This document shows, one piece after another, positions 35,133 through 44,913 of a DNA stretch of 64,000 bases; position 1 is the stretch's first letter, and every line of letters begins with the position of its first letter. Location of the stretch: contig NZ_CP129119.1 in the NCBI RefSeq assembly GCF_030406775.1, positions 1,708,001 through 1,772,000 on the forward strand, written 5' to 3'. Made by a program: the position numbers and the translations under genes. The notes beneath the pieces are model-generated. The model saw only the letters and a list, made by a program, of their open reading frames with translations, searched no databases and was not told where the DNA came from. The DNA comes from Sporosarcina trichiuri (GTDB lineage Bacteria; Bacillota; Bacilli; Bacillales_A; Planococcaceae).

Positions 35133-36548
35133 ATGAATGACGATAAGCGATTTGTAGGGACATTTCACAATGAAGAAGAATTGTACGCAAAAATCCAGGA
35201 ACTGAAAGCATCAGGGACACCTGACGACAATATCTATGTAATTGCTAAAAACGATGATTCGGTCCGAATGGTGCAGAAACGGACGGATGCGGAAGTGAAG
35301 ACGACAGATGAGTCATGGGTGGATAAGTTCATGAACTTCATGACAGGCGAAGACCATGTCCATCATCTGTTCGATGATCTCGGCCTTTCGGAAGCGGAGA
35401 AAGAACGTTATACAAAAGATATCCACGACGGCGGGCTCGTGCTCTATGTCGATGAAGGCGAAGCGGGGGATCTGTACCGCGGGAATACGGACCGGTACAG
35501 TGCCGGTGCAGATACAGCGCCGGATCCGAACCTTGGCGCGAACTCGCTCACAGCAGATGAAGCAGCGGCGGCCGTCCCGCCTGAGACGGCTGCAATGGCT
35601 GACCCCGGCATGACGGACGCCGCAATGACGGATTCCTCGATTGCCGGCGGAGATCTGACAGGCCCGGCCTATGGTGCAGCCGACCGGGATACAACGGCTG
35701 ATGCTTCGATGCGCCGTTCAGCCAGACACGCGAATAATACAACCGGCGGATTGGATAACCGGACAGGCATGGCGGCGTCCGACGTCAACAACGAAGCGCA
35801 TCTGCATGGAGATTATGATCATACGGAGGATAGCCGCGGAAACACCGTAAACACGGAACGGCTGCGCAGCGGCAGCGGCGCCTATGACCGCACGACCGAA
35901 GAGGTGCCGGAAACAATGGATCTGCATGAGGAGCGTCTGGAAGTCGACAAGCAGACCGTCAAGAAAGGCGAAGTGGAGCTGGAAAAGAACGTCAGCCAGC
36001 GGAACGTGTCGACTGATATCCCCGTCGAGCATGAAGAAGTGACGATCGAGCGCCGCCCTGTCAGCCAGGATGCGTTCAGAGCTGACGAAACAGGTACACA
36101 GCAATCGGCATCGTTCGACGACCAGACGATCCGCGTGCCTGTCACTGAAGAAAAAGTCGAAGTGACAAAAAAACCGGTCGTCACCGAGGAGATCGTCATC
36201 AACAAGAAAACCATCACGGATACGGAGCATGTCGATGAAACGCTGCGCCGTGAAGATGTCGAGGTCAATCGCCGCGGTGAGACGGGGTCCGTTAATGTCG
36301 ATGGAGACCTGGGTCGCCGTACGGAGACAGGTTCCTTGAGCGGCAGCGGAATGCGCGACGAACGTTCGGGGCTTTCCGATACAGCTGCTCCCGGTTTCGG
36401 TCAGACACATGAACCGAAAGAGACATTCCCTGTGAAAGAGGAAGAGGCCGCTATTGAAGAGGAAGAATACCGCAGAAAGCTGGAGCAATCCGATGTGGAC
36501 GAAGAAGTGCACGGAATCGATCCGGACCTGAATAATCGCAGATCATAA
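35133..36548 (+). CDS. Stress protein with YflT and DUF2382 (YsnF/AvaK) domains
   Basis: 471 residues from ATG 35133; AGGAGGAAG 6 bases upstream. Residues 1-105 are a YflT domain nearly collinear with the protein at 31059. Residues about 110-260 are a low-complexity Ala/Asp/Thr linker. Residues about 265-390 are a DUF2382 domain (LHEERLEVDKQTVKKGEVEL, TIERRPVSQDAF, RVPVTEEKVEVTKKPVV), known from B. subtilis YsnF, itself a general stress protein. Fusion of the two stress domains plus a SigB-type promoter makes a general stress role likely; biochemical function is unknown. Confidence 0.9.
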   Translation: MNDDKRFVGTFHNEEELYAKIQELKASGTPDDNIYVIAKNDDSVRMVQKRTDAEVKTTDESWVDKFMNFMTGEDHVHHLFDDLGLSEAEKERYTKDIHDGGLVLYVDEGEAGDLYRGNTDRYSAGADTAPDPNLGANSLTADEAAAAVPPETAAMADPGMTDAAMTDSSIAGGDLTGPAYGAADRDTTADASMRRSARHANNTTGGLDNRTGMAASDVNNEAHLHGDYDHTEDSRGNTVNTERLRSGSGAYDRTTEEVPETMDLHEERLEVDKQTVKKGEVELEKNVSQRNVSTDIPVEHEEVTIERRPVSQDAFRADETGTQQSASFDDQTIRVPVTEEKVEVTKKPVVTEEIVINKKTITDTEHVDETLRREDVEVNRRGETGSVNVDGDLGRRTETGSLSGSGMRDERSGLSDTAAPGFGQTHEPKETFPVKEEEAAIEEEEYRRKLEQSDVDEEVHGIDPDLNNRRS

Positions 36549-36578
36549 GTGTCCCATTGGAACAACAGGGCTGACAGA

Positions 36579-36610
36579 CCGCATGAAGCGATGCCTTCAT
36601 GCGGTTTTTT
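36579..36610 (+). terminator. Terminator of the YflT/YsnF gene
   Basis: CCGCATGAAG/CTTCATGCGG, 6-base loop, six T. Confidence 0.9.
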
Positions 36611-36684
36611 CATTGAATCCTCCGACACGGGGTGTGCTACACTGAACACATGTAGCTGCATAAGAATTGGAAGACGGAAGATAG

Positions 36685-38190
<1,506 letters not shown>

Positions 38191-38191
38191 C

Positions 38192-38233
38192 AAAAAGACA
38201 CACAGGCCGCTGGCGGCTTTGTGTGTCTTTTGT
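38192..38233 (+). terminator. Terminator of glpK
   Basis: AAAAGACACACA/TGTGTGTCTTTT stem, right after the stop codon. Confidence 0.85.
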
Positions 38234-38274
38234 AGTTATCAGGATTGTGATAGGCACCCGGCTCTGCCGCCCGT

Positions 38275-38475
38275 TGGATATGTGAAGTTATGAGCGCTTC
38301 GGCAGCATTTATGAGCGGGAATTTGATTTTATGATCACTTTGGCCGGTTTATGAGCGGTATCCTCGATTTATGATCACTTTGGCCGGTTTATGAGCGGTA
38401 TCCTCGATTTATGATCACTTTGGCCGGTTTATGAGCGGAATTGCAAATTTATGATCACTTTCCAGCAGTTTATGA
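38275..38475 (+). repeat. 20-bp periodic array, 10 units, alternating two unit types
   Basis: TATGA starts at 38289, 38310, 38330, 38350, 38370, 38390, 38410, 38430, 38450 and 38471: a 20-bp period with 21 at the ends. Units alternate between TTTATGAGCGG and TTTATGATCACTTT, and one 40-bp pair is repeated exactly. It begins with the leader TGTGAAGTTATGAGCGC. Non-coding, downstream of glpK. Confidence 0.9.
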
Positions 38476-38529
38476 GCGCTGGCGGTTCCAGTGCTCCGAA
38501 GCGGCATAGAACTCCTTCGCCGCGGCCCC

Positions 38530-38625
38530 GTTGCCCGGCGTATATGTGAAGTTATGAGCGCTTCGTTGTCATTTATGAGCATTCCTGTTTATGATCACTT
38601 TCACAGTTTCATGAGCAAAATCCCC
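38530..38625 (+). repeat. Second, short 20-bp-family array
   Basis: The leader TGTGAAGTTATGAGCGCTTC recurs at 38547, after a GC-rich block with CCGCGGCC, followed by three or four degenerate units (TTTATGAGC, TTTATGATCACTTT, TTCATGAGC). Confidence 0.75.
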
Positions 38626-38668
38626 GTTTCGTGGATCGTTTCCCTGCCCTTCTCACCAGCCGCGACAG

Positions 38669-39577
38669 TCATTCTTCCGCCATGTCGGTCTCAGGGACGA
38701 GGAGCCGGAGATGACCCGGCAAGACTTGTATCTCCCCCGTCAATTCTTCGTACAGTTCTCCATCCATATCGGCGAGCTGCTGGCCGGCCGCCTGGATTTT
38801 CAGCTGCTTCACCCTGACGTACTCAATTGTGTCCAGATCGGCATTGTCGGTGTCTTCGTTCCGCAAGGACATCAGTTCACGCAGCGTGGCCAGGTTTGTG
38901 TTCCGGAAGATGAGCAGGTCCAGCTCACCATCGAACGGCGTGATGCCGGCGATCGGGATCGGCGTTGTCGCGAGCGACGAACCGTTCAGTACGAAAATCG
39001 CGATCGCCTCTCCGATCAGCCGTTCCCCGTCGGCAACGATTTCGAACGGGAACGATTCCGCCTCTTTCAGTGTCCGCAGCGTGCTCGTCATGTAACTGAG
39101 CGGCCCGAAATTCCGTTTCGTGCCGGAGTCCACGTTCTTCGACGTGGCGGCGGCCAGGCCGATCCCCCAGAAGTTGATGAAGTGCCGGCTTCCGGCCCGT
39201 CCGACATCCGTTTCGACTATTTTTCCGCCTGTGAGTGATTCTGCAGCTTCCTCCAAGTCCTGCGGCATGCCGATTGTACGGGAGAAGTCATTCGACGTGC
39301 CGCCCGGCAGGACGGCGAGCAGCGGCCGTTCGTCCAGCTGTGCGATAACGTCGATGCAGTGATGGACAGTTCCATCGCCGCCCATGATGACGAACAGGTC
39401 GTATTTTCCGGCCTGTCTGCACAATGCCTGCGACTCCTCCTCGTTCTCGGGGCGGGCGATCGTCAGCCGTTTCGCCATGTTGGACAGCGACGGCACGACA
39501 TCCGTCAGCCTGTGTTCCGTACGCTCTGCACCTGAGTTGTCATTGACCAGCAGCATTGCATGCTGAAACGTGTACAT
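38669..39577 (-). CDS. Diacylglycerol kinase family (YegS/BmrU-like) lipid kinase
   Basis: 302 residues; ATG 39577 with AAGGAGGAGG upstream. DAGK catalytic domain: MGGDGTVHH at 65-73, LPGGTSNDFSR at 90-100, and IPIAGITPFDGELDLLIF. Family members phosphorylate diacylglycerol or related lipids in the cytosol face of the membrane; DgkB recycles diacylglycerol released by lipoteichoic acid synthesis, which would suit the LTA-synthase-like gene in this window. A YegS-type lipid kinase of other specificity is equally possible. It is probably co-transcribed with the upstream DUF4385 gene (59-base gap). Confidence 0.85.
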   Translation of the reverse strand: MYTFQHAMLLVNDNSGAERTEHRLTDVVPSLSNMAKRLTIARPENEEESQALCRQAGKYDLFVIMGGDGTVHHCIDVIAQLDERPLLAVLPGGTSNDFSRTIGMPQDLEEAAESLTGGKIVETDVGRAGSRHFINFWGIGLAAATSKNVDSGTKRNFGPLSYMTSTLRTLKEAESFPFEIVADGERLIGEAIAIFVLNGSSLATTPIPIAGITPFDGELDLLIFRNTNLATLRELMSLRNEDTDNADLDTIEYVRVKQLKIQAAGQQLADMDGELYEELTGEIQVLPGHLRLLVPETDMAEE

Positions 39578-39636
39578 ACTTCCTCCTCCTTTTTCCGTTT
39601 CCTGTAATTCGGGAACGGCTGCCTGCGGGGCCGCTT

Positions 39637-40086
39637 TCACCCATACTTCCGCTGATGCTCTTTCTTCCTGCGGAGATAATCCTCATCCGCCCGGATGGCA
39701 TCCCAGCGTTCCTTGAAGATAGCAGCTGAAGCAGCCTTCTCCGGATCTTCCTGACGCGGCTTTACAGTGCCGTCCTCGTTATACTTCCGACCACCCTTGT
39801 AGTTGGTATAGCGGCGGGCCCGCGTATACCCCATCTGGATGAACTTGCGGGCCATGTCCATCCCGACAAAATCATCGTCCTTCCTGTACTCTTCGAACAG
39901 CTCGGAGATTTTATCCGCCGACTCTTCGGCGATCTCCGGCGTCTTGAACCGCCAATACGGCAGGATTTCACTTTTATACGGTTCCACGAGCAGGACGCCC
40001 TGTTCCCCTTTTCCGACCCGGTACAGTTCGGGGTGCTGGCGCAAGTCCAGTTCCTTATAATCCAGTTCATAATCGAACGGCATCAC
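39637..40086 (-). CDS. DUF4385 domain protein
   Basis: 149 residues from GTG 40086 (AAGGAG 7 bases before; an ATG follows immediately). The whole protein is one DUF4385 domain: FDYELDYKELDLRQHPELYR, VGKGEQGVLLVEPYKSEILP, DFVGMDMARKFIQMGYTRAR. Small, charged and cytosolic; function unknown in the family. A SigB-type promoter precedes it. Confidence 0.88.
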   Translation of the reverse strand: MMPFDYELDYKELDLRQHPELYRVGKGEQGVLLVEPYKSEILPYWRFKTPEIAEESADKISELFEEYRKDDDFVGMDMARKFIQMGYTRARRYTNYKGGRKYNEDGTVKPRQEDPEKAASAAIFKERWDAIRADEDYLRRKKEHQRKYG

Positions 40087-40120
40087 GGGCAGACTCCTTC
40101 CAATTCGTTTATTTCTTGAA

Positions 40121-40146
40121 TTACCCGCTGTTCCAGCACCTGAAAC
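40121..40146 (-). promoter_or_regulatory. SigB-type promoter of the DUF4385 gene
   Basis: On the minus strand GTTTCA (40146-40141), exactly 14 bases, GGGTAA (40126-40121), a close match to the SigB consensus. Confidence 0.7.
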
Positions 40147-40275
40147 GGCGTGACAGAGCGCTACTTGGCGACAGACAGGCAGCTCCGCTGTCGAAAACTG
40201 TCGATAACATCTCCCGTCCGATCGAGCCGGAACTTGTATAATGGAATCATCGACTTGCAGAAGGGAATGACCCGC

Positions 40276-40776
40276 ATGCTTTGTGACAGTTACATGCTCG
40301 ACAGTCAGGCATTAGCACTGACCGGATATTCCGATGACCTTGGGAACCGATCGATGATTCTGACGATGCACGGGACATACATTTCCAGACAGGCGCCTGT
40401 GGAACTGCTGAAACAGGCCTGCCTTGCGGGCGGTTCAGCGAAAACCGCCCGCAAACGCGAAGCCGCCGCCATATTGAAGTCACGGCAGAAACTTCCGTTC
40501 ATCCTTACTGACGGGATCGGCGTGTTCCCCACAAGCTCTTCCCGCCACTCAACATGCGTCTGGGTGTTCAATCACTTCTTCACGCCTTCGTTCCGGGAGA
40601 AAAAGAAGACCCTCCTTACATTTTCATCCGGTCTTTCAATAGAAGTGCCGGCGTCCATACATACGATCCATCAACAGGCCGGCCGCCTGCACATGCTGCT
40701 GCTCCGTGCAGAAGAGGAACGCCTTGAGGCCAATTTACGCAGACTGCCCCATCCGCCCGGCCGCTTTTTACGGTAA
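40276..40776 (+). CDS. comK: ComK family competence transcription factor
   Basis: 166 residues from ATG 40276 (AGAAGGGA 9 bases upstream; an ATG at 40267 abuts that site). ComK features align through the core: a central Gly-Ser segment followed by basic residues (GGSAKTARKREAAAIL), KLPFILTDGIGVFPTSSS, the hallmark region STCVWVFNHF, LTFSSGLSIEVPAS and HQQAGRL. ComK is the master activator of DNA-uptake genes. This copy is shorter than the 192-residue B. subtilis protein, mostly at the C terminus, as in other non-Bacillus genera. A TATAAT box lies at 40237. No clear AAAA-N5-TTTT autoregulatory boxes were seen. Confidence 0.82.
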   Translation: MLCDSYMLDSQALALTGYSDDLGNRSMILTMHGTYISRQAPVELLKQACLAGGSAKTARKREAAAILKSRQKLPFILTDGIGVFPTSSSRHSTCVWVFNHFFTPSFREKKKTLLTFSSGLSIEVPASIHTIHQQAGRLHMLLLRAEEERLEANLRRLPHPPGRFLR

Positions 40777-40918
40777 CCGGCAGTCAGCAGGACGGTTCTT
40801 CATCCAGGTTCTGCATTTCCCTTCATTCCATGCATGAAATCCAGGATTCGGCAAATAGTAAGGGTGGATCGTTTTCCGGAAACGGAAATAATCCCACTAT
40901 GCTAAAGGAGATGACCCC

Positions 40919-41245
40919 ATGCGGATTGTTACACGGATTGCATTGGCACTTGTCATTATCGGCGCATTGAACTGGGGGATGATCGGCCTCTTCCAATTCG
41001 ATTTGGTCGCGACATTGTTCGGCGGTCAGGATGCCGTGCTGGCACGTATCGTCTACACATTGGTCGGCCTCAGCGGCATCGTCTGTATCGGCTTGCTCTT
41101 TGAAACCGATGATGCGGCAGATACCGGCTCCGAGTACACATCGTACACACGTCCCGATTTCAATACGGAATTCGGGGAGGAACCGGACTTTTCAGATCCT
41201 CGTACAAAGACTGAAAAGAAGACGGACGACGACACTATGCTGTAA
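40919..41245 (+). CDS. DUF378 (YuzA-like) membrane protein
   Basis: 108 residues; AAAGGAG upstream of the ATG. Two helices make up the DUF378 domain (ALALVIIGALNWGMIGLFQF, VYTLVGLSGIVCIGLLF), followed by an acidic hydrophilic tail of about 45 residues that is longer than in B. subtilis YuzA. Function unknown. Monocistronic, strong terminator. Confidence 0.88.
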   Translation: MRIVTRIALALVIIGALNWGMIGLFQFDLVATLFGGQDAVLARIVYTLVGLSGIVCIGLLFETDDAADTGSEYTSYTRPDFNTEFGEEPDFSDPRTKTEKKTDDDTML

Positions 41246-41249
41246 ACGG

Positions 41250-41288
41250 ACACCGCCCGGTCATCTGTATCTGACCGGGCGGTGTTTG
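41250..41288 (+). terminator. Terminator of the DUF378 gene
   Basis: ACACCGCCCGGTCA/TGACCGGGCGGTGT, 8-base loop, T tail. It may also serve the convergent mupG. Confidence 0.9.
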
Positions 41289-41315
41289 ACTTGGAGGTTT
41301 CATTTGTAAATATGA

Positions 41316-42386
41316 TCATTGCCAGATGATGCGGAACTTCTGGCTGCCGCCGATATACTTGAGCAGCGGCAGATCCTCTTCAACGACACGGCCAAGGACA
41401 TTGACACGTTCGTCCTGCTGCAGATCCCGTTTCGTCACTTGCAGCTCCCCCTGATAGCGCATGTAGCGCTCGTTGTCGACGGTGATGGAGCCTGTGGATC
41501 GGTCTGTGCAGTTACGGACAGGGACGTTGAGGCCGGATGCCATCGCTGCGTGACGGGATTCGGTCGAGCGGATGACATCCCGGGCGCTGTCCGGGCGGTT
41601 CGTATGGACGGTCTCCGCACGGTTCAGTGCTTCCCCGTCAGCTTCTGCCGCCTTGTCGGCACGCAGCGGAATGATGCCTTCCCCATAAGCCGCAAATTGG
41701 GCAAGGGATGCCCCGCTCAGTGATGGGTCGCCGATCAGCACCTTATCCGTCCCTGTATCCCGCAAGAGCTCCAGGCAGGCAGCAAATGGAGACGATCTGC
41801 GGTGTTTTTCGAGTGTCGGCAATGTTTCGAACAAGGGTCCCCGCAGCGCACCGTCGCCCGGGGCGAACGCCATCACCGTCAGACCTTCTTTGTGCAGCCA
41901 GTCATTGCGCTGCGTGAATTCCTCTTTGCCAAGAGCCGTTTCGGGACGCGGATAAAAATTATGCCATGCCTCCGCTGCCTCCAGGTTCAGACCAGCTGCC
42001 TTCATGGCCGCAATTTCATCATGTGTGACGGTGCTGGCATTCACCGCAACGCGCATCGTCTGCGAAAGTGCTGCAATCGTTTCAGGCGCGATCCCGTAAT
42101 CGAGCCGGAGTCCGCTGATGCCCCATTCCGTCAGCTGGTCCGCCTGTTCGAACGACAGACCGAGATTTCCGAGAGCGGTCGGGCTGACATCCACCATCAG
42201 TTCCATGCCGAGTCCACGCGCGAGCGCACCGAGCTGCCGGACTTCCTCCTTATAGGCCGATGCGTCGTTCTCCGGTACATGAAGCGATGTGAAAATCGAG
42301 CGGAATCCCGCTGCCTGCATCGCGCGGAGCCGCTCTTCGTGTATGTGAAATGGTTCTGTACCAAGATAGACTGAACATCCGATCAT
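41316..42386 (-). CDS. mupG: DUF871 / MupG-type 6-phospho-N-acetylmuramidase
   Basis: 356 residues; ATG 42386 (MIGCSVYLGTE) with GGAGGGG upstream. An N-terminal TIM barrel (FRSIFTSLHVPENDA, GISGLRLDYGI, VNASTVTHDEI, WHNFYPRPETAL) and a C-terminal beta domain (RMRYQGELQVTK-like segment) match DUF871. S. aureus MupG hydrolyses MurNAc 6-phosphate-GlcNAc taken up and phosphorylated by MurP. The order murR-murQ-murP-mupG, all on this strand, supports the same role here. Confidence 0.9.
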   Translation of the reverse strand: MIGCSVYLGTEPFHIHEERLRAMQAAGFRSIFTSLHVPENDASAYKEEVRQLGALARGLGMELMVDVSPTALGNLGLSFEQADQLTEWGISGLRLDYGIAPETIAALSQTMRVAVNASTVTHDEIAAMKAAGLNLEAAEAWHNFYPRPETALGKEEFTQRNDWLHKEGLTVMAFAPGDGALRGPLFETLPTLEKHRRSSPFAACLELLRDTGTDKVLIGDPSLSGASLAQFAAYGEGIIPLRADKAAEADGEALNRAETVHTNRPDSARDVIRSTESRHAAMASGLNVPVRNCTDRSTGSITVDNERYMRYQGELQVTKRDLQQDERVNVLGRVVEEDLPLLKYIGGSQKFRIIWQ

Positions 42387-42430
42387 GAGTAACCCCTCCG
42401 ATAAATTCATTTTACGGTGTAAACAAAGGA

Positions 42431-42465
42431 AGCACTCATCTCCCGATTGGCGGAAGATGAGTGCT
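42431..42465 (-). other. Intercistronic hairpin between murP and mupG
   Basis: AGCACTCATCT/AGATGAGTGCT stem. On the minus strand it is followed by TCCTTTG, not a good T run, so it may be an RNA-stability or partial termination element that lowers mupG expression. Confidence 0.55.
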
Positions 42466-42473
42466 CTGTTCAT

Positions 42474-43853
42474 TTAAATATCGCGTGCCATTTCCTCTTT
42501 GAAGCCGAACAAGTACGTGAACAGGAATCCGCCGCCATATGCGATCAGCAATCCAAGGAAGTAGAACAGGTACTTGCCGTCGTCAATTAGCGGAATGAGT
42601 GAGATACCAGAGACCCCGATACCTGTCGCCGCTGTGTGCATGACCGCCTGGAATGCACCGCCGAGCGCGGCTCCCATACAGGCCGTAATGAACGGACGGC
42701 CGAGCGGCAGGGTGACCCCGTACAGCAGCGGCTCCCCGATTCCGAGGAATCCGACCGGCAACGCACCTTTGATGATGTTGCGGAGACGGCGGTTTTTCGT
42801 TTTCACGAAAATCGCCATCGCGGCACCGACCTGACCGGCACCTGCCATTGCAAGGATCGTCAGCAATGCTGTGTTGCCGTAGGTGTTAATAAGCTCCAAG
42901 TGGATCGGCGTCAGACCATGGTGCAGGCCGACCATGACGAGCGGCAGGAAGAATCCTGCAAGTACAGCACCGGCCACGACTCCGCCGACATCCAATACAG
43001 ACGTCAGGCCTTTTGTGATCCCGTCTGCGAGCAGGCCGGCGACCGGCACGACTGCATACAGCGAGAAGAATCCGACCACAAGAACCGTAATCAGCGGTGT
43101 AAAGATGATATCGACGGCTGCCGGCATGATTTTCCGGACATTCTTCTCAACGAATGTCATGAGCCATGCGGCAAAGATGACGCCGAACAGTCCGCCGCGC
43201 CCGACGACAAGCGGTTCACCGTAAATCGTGATTTCAGCAAGGAACGGGTTGAAGAGGAACATCCCGGCAATCGCCCCGAGTACGGGCGTTCCGCCGAACT
43301 CCTTCGCCGTGTTCCAGCCGACGATGACTGCCAAGTATGTGAAGACGGACGTACCGAGAAGCAGAAGGATCTGCATCCATGTCTGGTCAGGGTTGACGCC
43401 TGCGTTCTTCGCGAAGTTCGCGGCCCCGTTGATGATCCCTGATGCAACCAGTCCCGGGATCAGCGGGATGAAGATGTTACCGATCCGCCGCAGGAAGTTC
43501 TTGAACGGGGTCCGGTTCTTCTCTTTTCGGCGTTCGCGGTCGACCGCCGCGCGCTCTTCGAATGTCAGGCTGTCGTATTCCGGCTCGGATTCTTCTCCGA
43601 TGCCGAGCCCCGTGATCTGGCTCATTTCGTCGGCCACCCGGTTGACTGTGCCCGGTCCGATGACGACCTGCAATGTTTCATCGACGACCACCCCCATGAC
43701 GCCGTCGACTTTCTTCAGTGCTGCGATGTCGGCTTTGCCGTCGTCTTTCAGTGTCAGCCGCAGCCGTGTCATACAATGGGCGATCTTGCGGATGTTATCC
43801 CTTCCGCCGACATGCTCCAGAATTCCATTGGCCATTTGCTGTTCTTTTCTCAT
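42474..43853 (-). CDS. murP: PTS EIIBC transporter for N-acetylmuramic acid-type sugars
   Basis: 459 residues; ATG 43853 with GGGAGGG 7 bases upstream (a second in-frame ATG lies 6 codons on). The EIIB domain carries the phosphorylation cysteine C27 in KIAHCMTRLRLTL. A charged linker leads to an EIIC domain of about 10 helices (NIFIPLIPGLVASGIINGAA, PVGFLGIGEPLLYGVTLPLG). No EIIA domain, so it relies on a general EIIA such as the glucose type. It imports and phosphorylates MurNAc or MurNAc-GlcNAc from wall turnover; substrate assigned from the mur gene context. Confidence 0.9.
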   Translation of the reverse strand: MRKEQQMANGILEHVGGRDNIRKIAHCMTRLRLTLKDDGKADIAALKKVDGVMGVVVDETLQVVIGPGTVNRVADEMSQITGLGIGEESEPEYDSLTFEERAAVDRERRKEKNRTPFKNFLRRIGNIFIPLIPGLVASGIINGAANFAKNAGVNPDQTWMQILLLLGTSVFTYLAVIVGWNTAKEFGGTPVLGAIAGMFLFNPFLAEITIYGEPLVVGRGGLFGVIFAAWLMTFVEKNVRKIMPAAVDIIFTPLITVLVVGFFSLYAVVPVAGLLADGITKGLTSVLDVGGVVAGAVLAGFFLPLVMVGLHHGLTPIHLELINTYGNTALLTILAMAGAGQVGAAMAIFVKTKNRRLRNIIKGALPVGFLGIGEPLLYGVTLPLGRPFITACMGAALGGAFQAVMHTAATGIGVSGISLIPLIDDGKYLFYFLGLLIAYGGGFLFTYLFGFKEEMARDI

Positions 43854-43907
43854 CCTTGCACCCTCCCTCTTTCTCCCTTTATGGTATGTACGGTCAGCCA
43901 CCGGGAA

Positions 43908-44801
43908 TTATGACCGGGCTGCCGCCTTTCTCACAAATCCGCCGGCAGCTTCAATACGTTCAGCCGCTTCCTCTTTCGTGCAGTCGAGCAGGATCATGAT
44001 GACCGCTGTCTTCACATGGTGACCGGAAGCCTCGTAAGCCTGTGCGGCAGTTTCTTCATCTGCCCCGGTCGCTTCCATGATGATCCGTATGGAACGGACC
44101 TGAAGTTTTTCATTGGTCGCCTGCACATCGATCATCAGGTTCTCGTACGCCTTCCCGATGCCGATCATCGCGGCTGTCGAGATCATGTTGAGCACCATTT
44201 TTTGGGCACTGCCCGCTTTCAGTCGTGTGGACCCGGTCAGCACTTCCGCACCGGTCGGCAGTTCGATCGCGATGTCTGCATAGCGGCTGATCTCCGCGTC
44301 CTCGTTATTGCTGATGCTGATTGTATGAGCAGCTGTCTTGCGCGCATACTGGAGAGCGCCGATAACATACGGCGTCCGGCCGCTTGCCGCGATGCCGATG
44401 ACGGTATCATTGCCGTTCAGCCCGATCTCCTTCAGGTCCTGGACGCCAAGTTCCGGATCGTCTTCGGCTCCTTCGACCGCTTTCGTAAACGCTTTCAATC
44501 CCCCGGCGATCAAACCGACCACCATATCCGGTGAAACCCCGAATGTCGGGACGCACTCGACAGCGTCCAAAATGCCGAGCCGGCCGCTCGTTCCTGCACC
44601 GATATAGATGAGCCGTCCGCCTTTCTGGAAGGAATCCGTGACAGCCTCGACAGTTTTCGTGATAACATCGATTTTGTTATGTATGATCTGTGTGACGGAG
44701 GCGTCCTCCCGGTTCATCGCCTGCAGCACGTCAGCCACGGACATTTCATCCAGCTGCATCGTCAGTGGATTCCGTTTTTCCGTGCCGAGTTTCTCAAGCA
44801 T
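43908..44801 (-). CDS. murQ: N-acetylmuramic acid 6-phosphate etherase
   Basis: 297 residues; ATG 44801 with AGAGGAG upstream. It cleaves the D-lactyl ether of MurNAc 6-phosphate, giving GlcNAc 6-phosphate. SIS fold with IYIGAGTSGRLGILDAVECV, the catalytic Glu within it, GIAASGRTPYVIGAL and the signature GSTRLKAGSAQKMVLNMIS. First gene downstream of the mur operator. Confidence 0.96.
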   Translation of the reverse strand: MLEKLGTEKRNPLTMQLDEMSVADVLQAMNREDASVTQIIHNKIDVITKTVEAVTDSFQKGGRLIYIGAGTSGRLGILDAVECVPTFGVSPDMVVGLIAGGLKAFTKAVEGAEDDPELGVQDLKEIGLNGNDTVIGIAASGRTPYVIGALQYARKTAAHTISISNNEDAEISRYADIAIELPTGAEVLTGSTRLKAGSAQKMVLNMISTAAMIGIGKAYENLMIDVQATNEKLQVRSIRIIMEATGADEETAAQAYEASGHHVKTAVIMILLDCTKEEAAERIEAAGGFVRKAAARS

Positions 44802-44840
44802 CCGATCACTCCTCTTCATGCGTTTTCTGACTCTATTGTA

Positions 44841-44912
44841 CGCACGAAGGAAATTACAAGTCAATAGAATATCTAAAATATATGAAACTAAGTTTCACTT
44901 TATGCAAAAATG
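44841..44912 (-). promoter_or_regulatory. murQ promoter with RpiR/MurR-type operator
   Basis: A perfect 15-bp palindrome TGAAACTAAGTTTCA lies at 44883-44897. On the minus strand it sits between a possible -35 TTGCAT (just upstream) and an AT-rich -10 (TATATT), the place expected for repression. RpiR-type regulators commonly bind such palindromes; the regulator gene is immediately upstream. Confidence 0.7.
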
Positions 44913-44913
44913 A

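Noticed and set aside
38275..38475. CRISPR array
   Set aside because: Units are only 20 bp and contiguous, without unique spacers of constant length, and no cas gene is present. The same holds for the 21-bp arrays.
40190..40225. ComK-box autoregulatory sites upstream of comK
   Set aside because: AAAA occurs but no TTTT at the required five-base spacing; the match is too weak to claim.
40150..40275. Longer N terminus for ComK
   Set aside because: The region contains the TATAAT promoter and the ribosome site.
42387..42473. Longer N terminus for MupG starting inside the hairpin
   Set aside because: The first 29 codons read through the intercistronic hairpin; GGAGGGG precedes ATG 42386, where DUF871 similarity begins.
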